DNA of 19,294 nt from Gammaproteobacteria bacterium (lineage in GTDB: Bacteria; Pseudomonadota; Gammaproteobacteria; Acidithiobacillales; Acidithiobacillaceae), in contig JAMCRJ010000065.1 in assembly GCA_023381645.1 (NCBI GenBank), positions 1 to 19,294 on the forward strand, read 5' to 3'. A program made the translations under genes and the position numbers. Each line of letters starts with the position of its first letter. The first letter of the stretch is position 1. The notes under the pieces were generated by a model. The model did no database searches. It saw only the letters and a list, made by a program, of their open reading frames with translations, and was not told the origin of the DNA. Positions 6,651 through 13,610 of this stretch are shown piece after piece.

Positions 6651-6727
6651 TGGTGGCGCTTCAGGGACTCGAACCCCGGACACGCGGATTATGATTCCGC
6701 TGCTCTAACCAGCTGAGCTAAAGCGCC
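6651..6727 (-). tRNA. tRNA-Met (anticodon CAT)
   Basis: A complete cloverleaf reads on the minus strand from 6727 to 6651. It has a 7-bp acceptor GGCGCTT/AAGCGCC, D-arm stem GCTC/GAGC, anticodon stem GCGGA/TCCGC with loop ATCATAA giving anticodon CAT, a 5-nt variable loop, T-arm stem CGGGG/CCCTG with loop TTCGAGT, discriminator A and an encoded CCA. The 7-bp acceptor pairing at position 1 excludes the initiator type. CAT could also be tRNA-Ile2 (lysidine-modified C34). The anticodon arm looks like elongator Met of related bacteria, so Met is preferred. It marks the border between the accessory block and core genes. Confidence 0.9.
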
Positions 6728-6738
6728 GTGAGGCGCAA

Positions 6739-6767
6739 ATTAAAGCCCTAACCTGTGCGCATGTCAA
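6739..6767 (-). promoter_or_regulatory. Promoter of the tRNA-Met gene
   Basis: On the minus strand a consensus TTGACA (6767-6762) is followed by a 17-bp spacer and TTTAAT (6744-6739), placing the start near 6732, about 5 nt before the mature tRNA. The bases between -10 and the start are GC-rich (GCGCC), the discriminator type associated with stringent, ppGpp-sensitive control of stable RNA genes. The stringent-control reading is inferred from family knowledge. Confidence 0.75.
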
Positions 6768-6799
6768 GGGCGGCGACGCGGCAATTCGCCCATTCATCG

Positions 6800-7576
6800 T
6801 CAGCGCAACAGGCGGCGGCTGAGCAGACGCCACCCGAGCACATAGGCCAGCAGGGCGTACAGCAGCAGCACGCCCGTGTGGTACAGCACCTCATGGGGCA
6901 GATGCCCGGTCAGCAGCGGTCGTAGCAGGGCCACCGCATGGGTCAGCGGCAGCACCTCTGCAATGTCCTGAGCGAAGGGCGGCAGCGATTGGAGGGGGTA
7001 GAAAACGCCGCAGAAGAGAAACATCGGCGTCACCGCCAGAGTGAAATAATACATGAAGAAATCATAACTGCGTGCCAGTGCCGTGATGACCAGCGCCACC
7101 CCGCCGAAACTCAGCCCCGCGAGCAAAATGACCGGCAGCGTCAGGATCACCCAGGGGCCCTGTATGGCGCCAAAAAGACTGGCGACGATGATGATGGCCA
7201 CGGCACTGATCAGGCCTTTGACGGCGCACCAGGCCACCTCACCGGCGAGGATGTCGCTGACCCGCAAGGGGGTAGCCAGCATCGCTGCGTAGGTGTGCTG
7301 GGCGCTCATCCGGGTAAAGGCCGAGTACAGGCCCTCGAAGCTGGCGGTGTTCATCACGCTGCTGGCGACGATGCCGGAGGCGATGAAGGTGATATAGGGC
7401 ATTCCGTCCATCTGCCCGACGAAGTGCCCCAGGCCGTAACCCAGCGCCAGCAGATAAAGAAGCGGGTCGCCGAAGTTGCCGAGCAGGCTCGGCACCAGCA
7501 ACTTGCGCCAGACACCGAAGTTGCGCTGCAGTACGGCCAGCGCCCCGGCCCCCGGCAAGGCGTCACGTATCGGCAT
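6800..7576 (-). CDS. ABC-2 type transporter permease, NodJ-like
   Basis: This 258-residue inner-membrane permease belongs to the ABC-2 family, NodJ/multidrug-exporter branch. About six hydrophobic helices are visible, beginning after 'WRKLLVPSLLGNFGDPLLYLLALGYGLG', which is characteristic of NodJ-type proteins. 'FIASGIVASSVMNTASFEGLYSAFTRM', the conserved coupling-helix region and 'MFLFCGVFYPLQSLPPFAQ' near residue 190 follow. The ATG overlaps the ATPase stop codon (TAATG), so it is translationally coupled and the two proteins form one exporter. In rhizobia NodIJ exports lipo-chitin signals; outside them the substrate is generally unknown, and nothing here specifies it. It is the last gene of the four-gene operon that starts with the ferredoxin. 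Confidence 0.9.
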   Translation of the reverse strand: MPIRDALPGAGALAVLQRNFGVWRKLLVPSLLGNFGDPLLYLLALGYGLGHFVGQMDGMPYITFIASGIVASSVMNTASFEGLYSAFTRMSAQHTYAAMLATPLRVSDILAGEVAWCAVKGLISAVAIIIVASLFGAIQGPWVILTLPVILLAGLSFGGVALVITALARSYDFFMYYFTLAVTPMFLFCGVFYPLQSLPPFAQDIAEVLPLTHAVALLRPLLTGHLPHEVLYHTGVLLLYALLAYVLGWRLLSRRLLR

Positions 7577-8505
7577 TATTCGGTTTCCTCCCGCAGATCG
7601 CGTCCCGTCAGGCGCAGGAACACATCCTCCAGGCTGGCGGGACGCTGTATCCAGCGATAGGCCGGATCATCGCCAAAGTGCGTCAGCAGCGGGGTCAGAT
7701 TCGTCCCGTAGCAAATCAGGGTATCGCCCACGCGCTCACTGAGGCTCACCCACTGGCGATGCAGATCCTGCGGGTCCGGCAGATCACCATCCACCCGGCG
7801 CAATTCGACGACACCCCCGGGGATATGGGTGGCAATCAAGCCACGTGGACTGTCTTCCGCCAGAATCCGGCCATGGTCGATGATCCCGACCCGATCCGCC
7901 AGACGTTCCGCTTCGTCCATGTAATGCGTGGTCAGCAACAGGGTGGTGCCCTGTCGCCGCAATTCGCGCAGACGCTGCCAGATGAGATGACGGGCCTGGG
8001 GGTCGAGTCCCGTGGTGGGCTCGTCCAGCAGCAACAACTTGGGGGCATTGATCAGGGCGCGGGCGATGGTCAGGCGGCGCTGCATACCACCGGACAGGGC
8101 ATGAATCGGCTGAGTGGCGTAGCCGCTGAGGGCCATGAACTCCAGTAACTCGGCGCTGCGCTGGCGGATCAGCGCTTTCGGCAGGCCGAAGTAGCGGCCG
8201 TAGGTCCAGAGGTTTTCCTGTACGGTAAAATCGGGGTCCAGGTTATCCGTCTGGGGCACCACCCCCATGCCCGTCCGCGCCGTGCGCCCCATTTCTGCGA
8301 GCGTCCGGCCATCGATACGAACCTCTCCGCCATCGGTTGGCGTCAGCCCCTGGATCGCCCGTACCGTAGTGCTTTTACCCGCCCCGTTGGGGCCGACCAG
8401 GGCGAAGCATTCCCCGGCGGCGACGGCGAGGTCTACCCCGCGCAGCACCTCGCGCCCGCCATAACGCTTATGCAGCGCCCGTAGTTCAAGAAAAGCTGGA
8501 TTCAC
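7576..8505 (-). CDS. ABC transporter ATP-binding protein, NodI-like
   Basis: A 309-residue ABC ATPase with all motifs intact: Walker A 'GPNGAGKST' (38-46), Q-loop in 'GVVPQTDNLDPDFTVQENL', signature 'LSGGMQRR' (137-144), Walker B 'LLLLDEP' (157-163), D-loop 'TGLD' and H-loop His in 'TTHYMDEAE'. The C-terminal extension ending 'RPASLEDVFLRLTGRDLRE' is typical of exporters of the NodI/drug-resistance class. The start is GTG at 8505, 20 nt inside the end of the preceding hydrolase gene. No better start exists, and the family's beta-strand 'LELRALHKRYG' begins six residues later. It energises the permease encoded immediately after it. Confidence 0.93.
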   Translation of the reverse strand: MNPAFLELRALHKRYGGREVLRGVDLAVAAGECFALVGPNGAGKSTTVRAIQGLTPTDGGEVRIDGRTLAEMGRTARTGMGVVPQTDNLDPDFTVQENLWTYGRYFGLPKALIRQRSAELLEFMALSGYATQPIHALSGGMQRRLTIARALINAPKLLLLDEPTTGLDPQARHLIWQRLRELRRQGTTLLLTTHYMDEAERLADRVGIIDHGRILAEDSPRGLIATHIPGGVVELRRVDGDLPDPQDLHRQWVSLSERVGDTLICYGTNLTPLLTHFGDDPAYRWIQRPASLEDVFLRLTGRDLREETE

Positions 8506-9214
8506 GACAGGGGCTGCTGACTCCCATCTCGCTTACTTCTTCACTGAGGGACGCCAACAGTGCCCCTTGCAACGCGTTGAGCTGACCATGAAAGAAGTGG
8601 TCTGCGGGAAGCAAAATTTGCCTGGGCCGGACGGGCAGTGTATCAACCCAGTTTTCTACGCTCGTGGCGGGTACCAGTTCGTCCAGTTCACCCTGAATCA
8701 GGGTCCACGGGCAGGAAGGTGCTGGCAGCACCGTGAAATCGAAGAGATTGACGGGCGGGGCGACGGTCAGAAGACGGCTGATGCGTGGATGGCGGTGCAC
8801 GCTGCGGTAGGCCACATACGCTCCGAAGGAAAATCCGGCGAGCCAGATATCGAAGCCGGGGCGGCGCTCCTGCACCCAGTCGAGCACCGCCAGGCAATCC
8901 TCGGTTTCACCACGGCCATCATCATAGACGCCCGTACTCCCGCCCACCCCGCGAAAATTGAAGCGCAACGACGGGACGCCCAGCTGATTGCAGGTTTTGC
9001 TGAGATAATACACGACCTTGTTGTTCAAGGTACCGCCGTAAAGGGGGTGCGGATGGAGAATGACCGCCACCGCACCGCGTGTCTCTTTGTCGGGGCAGGC
9101 GGTGACACCCTCCAGATCACCCGCGGGACCCGGAATGATGACCCGCTCGCCCACACATTCCGGGCTAGCGAGTTCACCACCATCATAGAGATGACTTCGA
9201 TCGATGGGCAGCAT
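8486..9214 (-). CDS. Alpha/beta-hydrolase of the COG2945-like type
   Basis: A 242-residue cytoplasmic serine hydrolase with hallmarks of the COG2945-type family: 'IPGPAGDLEG' (27-36), 'ILHPHPLYGGTLNNKVV' (52-68), 'LRFNFRGVGGSTG' (83-95), nucleophile elbow 'GFSFG' with Ser129, an acid in 'IQGELDELVPA', and the base in 'DHFFHGQL'. Its ATG overlaps the ferredoxin stop (TGATG) and its end overlaps the ABC ATPase gene by 20 nt, so it is firmly inside the operon. The physiological substrate of this family is not established to my knowledge. The C-terminal tail beyond the last helix is Ser-rich and unremarkable. Confidence 0.88.
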   Translation of the reverse strand: MLPIDRSHLYDGGELASPECVGERVIIPGPAGDLEGVTACPDKETRGAVAVILHPHPLYGGTLNNKVVYYLSKTCNQLGVPSLRFNFRGVGGSTGVYDDGRGETEDCLAVLDWVQERRPGFDIWLAGFSFGAYVAYRSVHRHPRISRLLTVAPPVNLFDFTVLPAPSCPWTLIQGELDELVPATSVENWVDTLPVRPRQILLPADHFFHGQLNALQGALLASLSEEVSEMGVSSPCRESSFS

Positions 9215-9531
9215 CAGATCCGCAACCGTTCGACGGGTACGCCGTCGCGCAGATGGGACTCGACGATCTCGCGAATATCGTCGGCATCCACGTAGGTGTA
9301 CCAGACGGCATCCGGGTAGACTACGGCAACCGGGCCCTCATCACAGCGCCCCAGACAGCCGCAGCGGTTGACGCGCACCTGTTTTTCACCGTGAATGCCG
9401 AGCGCTTTGGCGTGCTGCTTCGCCGCATGAAACACCTCTTCGGCGATGCCGCTGTTATTGCAGGCGCGCTCGCCGTTCTCGCGCTGATTCAGGCAAACGA
9501 ACAGATGCCGTTGATAAAAAGCACCATCCAT
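9214..9531 (-). CDS. Thioredoxin-like [2Fe-2S] ferredoxin
   Basis: A 105-residue thioredoxin-fold ferredoxin of the Shethna/NuoE-like class, an electron carrier in the cytoplasm. Cluster ligands are expected among Cys13 and Cys24 ('FVCLNQ', 'RACNNSG') and Cys59 and Cys63 in 'CGCLGRCDEGP'; Cys57 is an additional cysteine. 'VAVVYPDAVWYTYVDADDIREIV' is the family's C-terminal strand and helix. I chose ATG 9531 over the in-frame ATG at 9552. AGAGGG lies 9 nt before 9531, the upstream ATG has no ribosome site, and the predicted promoter would start the mRNA only about 2 nt before it. It heads the four-gene operon and overlaps the hydrolase start by one base. Its redox partner is unknown. Confidence 0.88.
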   Translation of the reverse strand: MDGAFYQRHLFVCLNQRENGERACNNSGIAEEVFHAAKQHAKALGIHGEKQVRVNRCGCLGRCDEGPVAVVYPDAVWYTYVDADDIREIVESHLRDGVPVERLRI

Positions 9532-9560
9532 AAGCGTTGACCCTCTATCCATAGAAGGAC

Positions 9561-9589
9561 ATCATACCCTAATTCATCCTTACTGACAG
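9561..9589 (-). promoter_or_regulatory. Predicted promoter of the ferredoxin-hydrolase-ABC operon
   Basis: On the minus strand CTGTCA (9589-9584), a 17-bp spacer and TATGAT (9566-9561) form a reasonable sigma70 promoter with a start near 9554, leaving a leader of about 23 nt before ATG 9531. It lies in the short divergent gap shared with coq7. No clear promoter for coq7 could be read in the opposite direction. Confidence 0.5.
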
Positions 9590-9603
9590 CGTGCGGAGGT
9601 GTC

Positions 9604-10230
9604 ATGTTCAGCGATCAAGTCATTGCCAATATCGATAACGCCTTGCGTACCCTGACCGGACAGCAGGTGGGCAGTGATCGACCCTATCCGGCCAGGGATA
9701 TTCCCGATACCCTCCTGCGCCCCTGGGAGCGACAGCGGGCCGGACGCATGATGCGGGTCAACCACGCGGGCGAGATCATGGCGCAGGCACTCTATACCGG
9801 CCAGGCAACCGGCACCGATGACCCTGAATTACAGGTGCAACTGCAGCGAGCGCGCACCGAGGAAGAAGACCATCTGCGCTGGTGTGAAGCCCGCCTGCGG
9901 GAGCTGGACAGCCGCCCGAGTCTGCTTGCTCCGCTCTGGTACGGCGCGGGCTGGAGCATGGGTTTTCTCGCCGCCCGGCGTGGCCGCGGCAGCAATCTTG
10001 GCCTGGTCGTTGCGGTAGAAAACCAGGTGGAAGAACATCTCAACAGCCATCTGGATGAACTCTCTGCCGACGATGGCCGCAGTCGCGCCATCGTGGCGCA
10101 GATGCGCGATGACGAAGTCGGGCATGCTGCAAAAGCGGAAGAAATGGGCGCGGAAAAACTCCCCACGCCCATCCGCCTGGCGATGGGGGTTTTTTCGAAG
10201 GTTCTGACGCGGGGGGCGCTATGGATCTGA
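9604..10230 (+). CDS. coq7: Demethoxyubiquinone hydroxylase (Coq7)
   Basis: This 208-residue protein is Coq7, the membrane-associated di-iron monooxygenase that hydroxylates the ring of 2-polyprenyl-3-methyl-6-methoxy-1,4-benzoquinone late in ubiquinone synthesis. It replaces the flavoprotein UbiF of E. coli. The ferritin-like four-helix ligands are visible: Glu57 in 'RVNHAGEIMAQALY', Glu87 and His90 in 'EEEDHLRW', Glu139 in 'AVENQVEEHL', and Glu171 and His174 in 'DDEVGHAAKA'. 'LAPLWYGAGWSMGF' is the hydrophobic membrane-contact segment. Length is normal for bacterial Coq7. GGAGG lies 4 nt before ATG 9604. It diverges from the ferredoxin operon and converges on the Rrf2 gene with a 4-bp gap. 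Ubiquinone is needed for the respiratory chain, including uphill electron flow in iron oxidisers. Confidence 0.95.
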   Translation: MFSDQVIANIDNALRTLTGQQVGSDRPYPARDIPDTLLRPWERQRAGRMMRVNHAGEIMAQALYTGQATGTDDPELQVQLQRARTEEEDHLRWCEARLRELDSRPSLLAPLWYGAGWSMGFLAARRGRGSNLGLVVAVENQVEEHLNSHLDELSADDGRSRAIVAQMRDDEVGHAAKAEEMGAEKLPTPIRLAMGVFSKVLTRGALWI

Positions 10231-10234
10231 CGGC

Positions 10235-10723
10235 TCAGGAAAAACCATTGCCAGATGTCGGCGCCGGGCGGATATGCAATTGGGCCCCACCCGCCAAGTG
10301 GATGCGATAACGACCGGCCATTACGGCCTCGGCCATGCTGGCGATGGTCTGCCTGCCGAGCAGGTCGATCACCTCCGCCTTGAGCGGCTTCCACTGGGTA
10401 TGCACGGGGCAGGCGGTTTCATCCGCGCAGGCCTTGAGGCCGAGTACGCAGCCCTGACCAAACGGCTGCCCTTCCACGATCTCGATGATATCGAGGATGT
10501 TCATCTGTCCTGCTCCGGGGCGCAGGACAAAGCCGCCGCCGCGGCCCTTGAAGGAATCGAGCACCCCGCGCTTGGCCAGATCCTGCAGGATCTTCGCCAG
10601 ATACTGGGCGGGGACGTGTAGATAATCGGATATGTCCCGACTCAGCACCGGCTCCCCGGATGGCTGTGCCGCGAGGTAGATCAGGGCCTGTAAGGCGTAT
10701 TCACTGGTTTTACTCAGTAACAT
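10235..10723 (-). CDS. Rrf2 family transcriptional regulator, IscR/NsrR-like with three cysteines
   Basis: A 162-residue DNA-binding protein of the Rrf2 family. Residues 1-65 form the winged helix ('MLLSKTSEYALQALIYLA', 'HVPAQYLAKILQDLAKRGVLDSFKGRGGGFVL'), followed by the dimerisation helix 'ILDIIEIVEGQPF'. Cys92, Cys99 and Cys105 (C-X6-C-X5-C) closely match the three cluster-binding cysteines of IscR, so an Fe-S cluster sensing iron, oxygen or NO is likely. The start at 10723 gives the canonical N-terminus, with GAGGA 7 nt upstream. The longer frame to 10762 would overlap the upstream gene and add unconserved residues. It follows the osmC-like gene by 10 nt in the same operon. No iscS/iscU genes accompany it, so its regulon is not evident. 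Confidence 0.88.
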   Translation of the reverse strand: MLLSKTSEYALQALIYLAAQPSGEPVLSRDISDYLHVPAQYLAKILQDLAKRGVLDSFKGRGGGFVLRPGAGQMNILDIIEIVEGQPFGQGCVLGLKACADETACPVHTQWKPLKAEVIDLLGRQTIASMAEAVMAGRYRIHLAGGAQLHIRPAPTSGNGFS

Positions 10724-10733
10724 GGAGGCATCC

Positions 10734-11159
10734 TCAGCATTCTTCTCGAATCTCATAGTCATGGGTGATCGCCGCAGTTTTACCCAACATGATGCTGGCC
10801 GAGCAATATTTTTCTGCGGACAGGCCGATGGCGTGGCTTACCCGCTTGGGATCGAGCGCCTTGCCGGATACCACAAAATGCAGATGAATCCCGGTGAACA
10901 CCTTCGGTCCCTGCTCCGCCCGCTGGGCCGCCAGCTCCACCACACAGCTGCGGATATCCTGCCTAGACTTCTGAAGAATCATCACCACATCGATACTGGA
11001 GCATCCGCCCAGGCCCATCAGCAGGAGCTCCATGGGGCGCGGGCCGAGATTACGTCCGCCGATCTCGGCGGCGCCATCCATGACCAGGGCGTGGCCGCTG
11101 TCGGCATCGGCGACGAAGCTCATCTGCCCGGGACCCATCCATTGTACGCGTGCTTCCAC
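10734..11159 (-). CDS. OsmC/Ohr family protein (YhfA-like)
   Basis: A 141-residue OsmC-family protein most like E. coli YhfA. The family includes thiol peroxidases that reduce organic hydroperoxides with two cysteines. Cys53 ('LMGLGGCSSIDVVMILQKSRQD') and Cys119 ('LSAEKYCSASIML') are in the expected places. 'MDGAAEIGGRNLGPRPMELLLMGL' and 'FTGIHLHFVVSGKALD' complete the fold. I set the start at GTG 11159: it gives 'MEARVQW', aligned with the YhfA N-terminus, with AGGGAG 6 nt upstream, whereas an ATG 51 nt further up adds unconserved residues. It is the first gene of a pair with the Rrf2 regulator, about 70 bp after trpC. Whether YhfA-like members are real peroxidases is uncertain. Confidence 0.88.
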   Translation of the reverse strand: MEARVQWMGPGQMSFVADADSGHALVMDGAAEIGGRNLGPRPMELLLMGLGGCSSIDVVMILQKSRQDIRSCVVELAAQRAEQGPKVFTGIHLHFVVSGKALDPKRVSHAIGLSAEKYCSASIMLGKTAAITHDYEIREEC

Positions 11160-11194
11160 TCTTTGCTCCCTATTCCCGGAAACTACCGATTCCC

Positions 11195-11223
11195 ATTTAA
11201 TGACAATCAACTAGCCGTGTAAA
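11195..11223 (-). promoter_or_regulatory. Predicted promoter of the osmC-rrf2 pair
   Basis: On the minus strand TTTACA (11223-11218), a 17-bp spacer and TTAAAT (11200-11195) give a plausible sigma70 promoter in the gap after trpC, with a start near 11188 and a leader of about 29 nt to the GTG at 11159. It supports separate transcription of this pair, though I see no terminator after trpC, so read-through from the trp genes is possible. Confidence 0.45.
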
Positions 11224-11229
11224 CTGCGT

Positions 11230-12021
11230 TTAGTCAAAAAACAGGTGTTGCAGGGCGTCTCCCGGCTGGGCGGTGCGCATAAATGCCTCGCCCACGAGAA
11301 AGGCACCGACTCCCGCGGCGCGCAGGGTGGCCACCTCCTCCCGGCTGCGGATGCCGCTTTCGGTGACGACGATCCGCTCTCGGGGAATCTCCGGGAGCAG
11401 TTTCAGCGTGGTTTCAATTTCGGTGACAAAACGCCGCAGATCCCGGTTATTGATGCCGATCAGTGGGGTACGCAATTTTAGTGCGCGCTGTAACTCGGCT
11501 GCATCATGCACCTCCACCAGCACCGCCAGATCCAGGCTCTGCGCCGTTGCCTCCAGACTCTGCAGCTCGGTATCGCTCAGGGCCGCAACGATGAGCAGGA
11601 TGGCGTCGGCCCCAATGGCCCGTGCTTCCCAGACCTGATAGGGATCGATGCAGAAATCCTTGCGTAGCACGGGCAGAGGGCAGGCCTCACGGGCGGCGGC
11701 GAGATAGAGGTCGGCGCCCTGAAAATAGTGTTCATCGGTCAGAACCGACAGGCAGGCTGCGCCATGGGCGGCGTAGTCTTGGGCAATGGTCACCGGATTG
11801 AAGTCTTCGCGGATTACCCCCGCCGACGGCGATGCCTTTTTGATTTCGGCGATCACTGCGGGCTGTCCCTGGGCCATTCTGGCGCGAACGGCGCCGACGA
11901 AGTTGCGCGGCGGTGCCGTCAGGGCCACTGCCGCCTGCAGCTCCGCAAGGCCCAGACGGGTTTGGCGCTCCACCAGCTCCTCCCGCTTATGGGCAATGAT
12001 TTCCTGAAGTATGTCGGTCAT
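11230..12021 (-). CDS. trpC: Indole-3-glycerol-phosphate synthase
   Basis: This 263-residue TIM-barrel enzyme closes the indole ring of 1-(2-carboxyphenylamino)-1-deoxyribulose 5-phosphate in tryptophan synthesis. Family motifs are in order: '[13 protein letters not shown]' at the N-terminus, '[13 protein letters not shown]' with the catalytic lysine, '[12 protein letters not shown]', 'VLRKDF', '[10 protein letters not shown]', 'VLVEVHD', 'IGINNRDL', 'VTESGI' and 'FLVGEAFM'. It is the monofunctional form; no TrpF domain is fused and trpF is not in the window. The ATG lies 3 nt after the trpD stop. It is the last visible gene of the cbb-trp transcription unit. Confidence 0.97.
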   Translation of the reverse strand: MTDILQEIIAHKREELVERQTRLGLAELQAAVALTAPPRNFVGAVRARMAQGQPAVIAEIKKASPSAGVIREDFNPVTIAQDYAAHGAACLSVLTDEHYFQGADLYLAAAREACPLPVLRKDFCIDPYQVWEARAIGADAILLIVAALSDTELQSLEATAQSLDLAVLVEVHDAAELQRALKLRTPLIGINNRDLRRFVTEIETTLKLLPEIPRERIVVTESGIRSREEVATLRAAGVGAFLVGEAFMRTAQPGDALQHLFFD

Positions 12022-12024
12022 GTC

Positions 12025-13041
12025 TTATCCCTGTGAAGTCCTGCCCAACAAAGCCTGCCACTTATCCCAGGCGGCGCCGGATTTGAGCACAGCGCGGGCG
12101 ACCACCACGCCCACCGCCATATCGGGGACCACGTCCGCAGCATAGAGGGCGGCTCCGGCATTGAGCAGAACTACGTCACGACGCGGTCCGGGGTGATTCT
12201 GCAATACTTCTTCCGCCGCCGCCAGAGCGGCCGCCACGCTGTCGATTTGCAGGGTCGCCAGCGGTGCTGATGACAGCCCGAAGTCCTCCGGCTGAATCCG
12301 GCTGCGACTGATCATCCCGTCCTTTAACTCTGCCATGTCTGATGGCCCGGACAGGCTGATCTCATCCAGGCCATCGTGCCCATGGACCACCAGCACATGG
12401 CGTGATCCCAGTTCCCGGGCGGCTTCGGCCATGGGAATCAACCAGCGCTCGGCATAAACGCCGAGTACCTGATGCGGCGCCCCCGCCGGGTTGCTCAGTG
12501 GCCCCATGAGGTTGAACAGCGAACGGATGGCGAGTTCCTTGCGCGGACCAACGGCGTAACGCATGGCGCCATGGTGCGCCGGCGCGAATAGAAAACCGAT
12601 ACCGATGCGCTCGATACTGTCGGCGACTTCTGCGGGGCTCATGTCCATGCGCAGACCCGCGGCTTCCAGCACGTCAGCGCTGCCGCTGCGGCTGACCATG
12701 GAACGGTTGCCGTGTTTGGCCACCCGCGCCCCGCCGGCCGCCGCCACCACCGCAGACACCGTCGATATGTTGAAGGTGCTCAGTGCGTCACCGCCGGTAC
12801 CGCAGGTATCCAGCAGGTGATCGGTAGAGACTTCTACCCGCGTCATACAGGCGCGCAAAGCCTGGGTGGCGCCCACCAGTTCCTCGACCCGCTGCCCCTT
12901 CATGCGGAGTCCCATGAGCAGAGCACCGATCTGCGCGGGAGTCCATGCTCCGGCCATGATAGCGGCGAAGACCGTTTCCGTCTCTTTGCGCGACAAGTCC
13001 TGCCCCGCCACGATTTGCTCCAGTATGTCCCGGACGATCAT
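12025..13041 (-). CDS. trpD: Anthranilate phosphoribosyltransferase
   Basis: This 338-residue enzyme transfers phosphoribose from PRPP to anthranilate. The PRPP-binding loop 'DTCGTGGD' (78-85), '[15 protein letters not shown]', the anthranilate/PRPP segment '[21 protein letters not shown]', '[36 protein letters not shown]' and '[12 protein letters not shown]' are all present and intact. Length is normal and there is no fused glutamine-amidotransferase domain, since trpG is a separate gene. The ATG overlaps the trpG stop by four bases (ATGA), so the genes are translationally coupled. Confidence 0.97.
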   Translation of the reverse strand: MIVRDILEQIVAGQDLSRKETETVFAAIMAGAWTPAQIGALLMGLRMKGQRVEELVGATQALRACMTRVEVSTDHLLDTCGTGGDALSTFNISTVSAVVAAAGGARVAKHGNRSMVSRSGSADVLEAAGLRMDMSPAEVADSIERIGIGFLFAPAHHGAMRYAVGPRKELAIRSLFNLMGPLSNPAGAPHQVLGVYAERWLIPMAEAARELGSRHVLVVHGHDGLDEISLSGPSDMAELKDGMISRSRIQPEDFGLSSAPLATLQIDSVAAALAAAEEVLQNHPGPRRDVVLLNAGAALYAADVVPDMAVGVVVARAVLKSGAAWDKWQALLGRTSQG

Positions 13042-13610
13042 CGCGCGCCCCCTTGCAGAAAGTGTTGCAGCAAGGTCTTGCCATGTTCGCTGAGAATGGA
13101 CTCGGGGTGAAACTGCACGCCCTCCACATCCAGGGTACGGTGGCGCAAGCCCATGATTTCTCCTGCCGCGGTCCAGGCCGTCACCTCCAGCGTATCCGGC
13201 AGAGAGGCGCGCTCGACGATCAGGGAGTGATAACGGGTGGCGGCAAAAGGGTCGGGTAAGTCGCGGAAGAGTCCTTTGCCGTCATGGAAAATGGGTGAGG
13301 TCTTGCCATGCATCACTTTGTCGGCACGGACGACTTTGCCGCCGAAAGCCTGACCGATGGCCTGATGCCCGAGACAAACGCCGAGCAGCGGGATTTTTCC
13401 GGCGAAATGACGAATGACCTCCAGAGAAATGCCCGCTTCGTTGGGCGTACAGGGGCCGGGCGAAATGCAGATGCGGCTGGGAGCCAGTTGTTCGATAGCC
13501 GCCACGTCGATGGAATCATTGCGCTCGACCCGCACTTCCGCCCCCAGTTCGCCGAAGTATTGCACCAGGTTGTAGGTGAAGCTGTCGTAGTTATCAATCA
13601 TGAGCAGCAT
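13038..13610 (-). CDS. trpG: Anthranilate synthase component II (glutamine amidotransferase)
   Basis: This 190-residue class-I glutamine amidotransferase supplies ammonia to TrpE; in many bacteria the same subunit also serves PabB in folate synthesis. The catalytic triad is visible: Cys79 in '[16 protein letters not shown]', and His168 and Glu170 in 'VQFHPESIL'. '[23 protein letters not shown]' is the standard N-terminus and 'SPGPCTP' contributes to the oxyanion region. The ATG lies inside the end of trpE (17-nt overlap) and the stop overlaps trpD. No pabB is seen nearby, so a double role cannot be judged here. Confidence 0.97.
   Translation of the reverse strand: MLLMIDNYDSFTYNLVQYFGELGAEVRVERNDSIDVAAIEQLAPSRICISPGPCTPNEAGISLEVIRHFAGKIPLLGVCLGHQAIGQAFGGKVVRADKVMHGKTSPIFHDGKGLFRDLPDPFAATRYHSLIVERASLPDTLEVTAWTAAGEIMGLRHRTLDVEGVQFHPESILSEHGKTLLQHFLQGGAR

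Noticed and set aside
6651..6727. tRNA-Ile2 (CAT) instead of tRNA-Met
   Set aside because: The anticodon alone cannot decide; the anticodon arm and overall pattern look more like elongator Met, but the alternative is not fully excluded.
9532..9552. Longer start for the ferredoxin at ATG 9552
   Set aside because: It lacks a ribosome site and would lie almost at the predicted transcription start; ATG 9531 has AGAGGG at the right distance.
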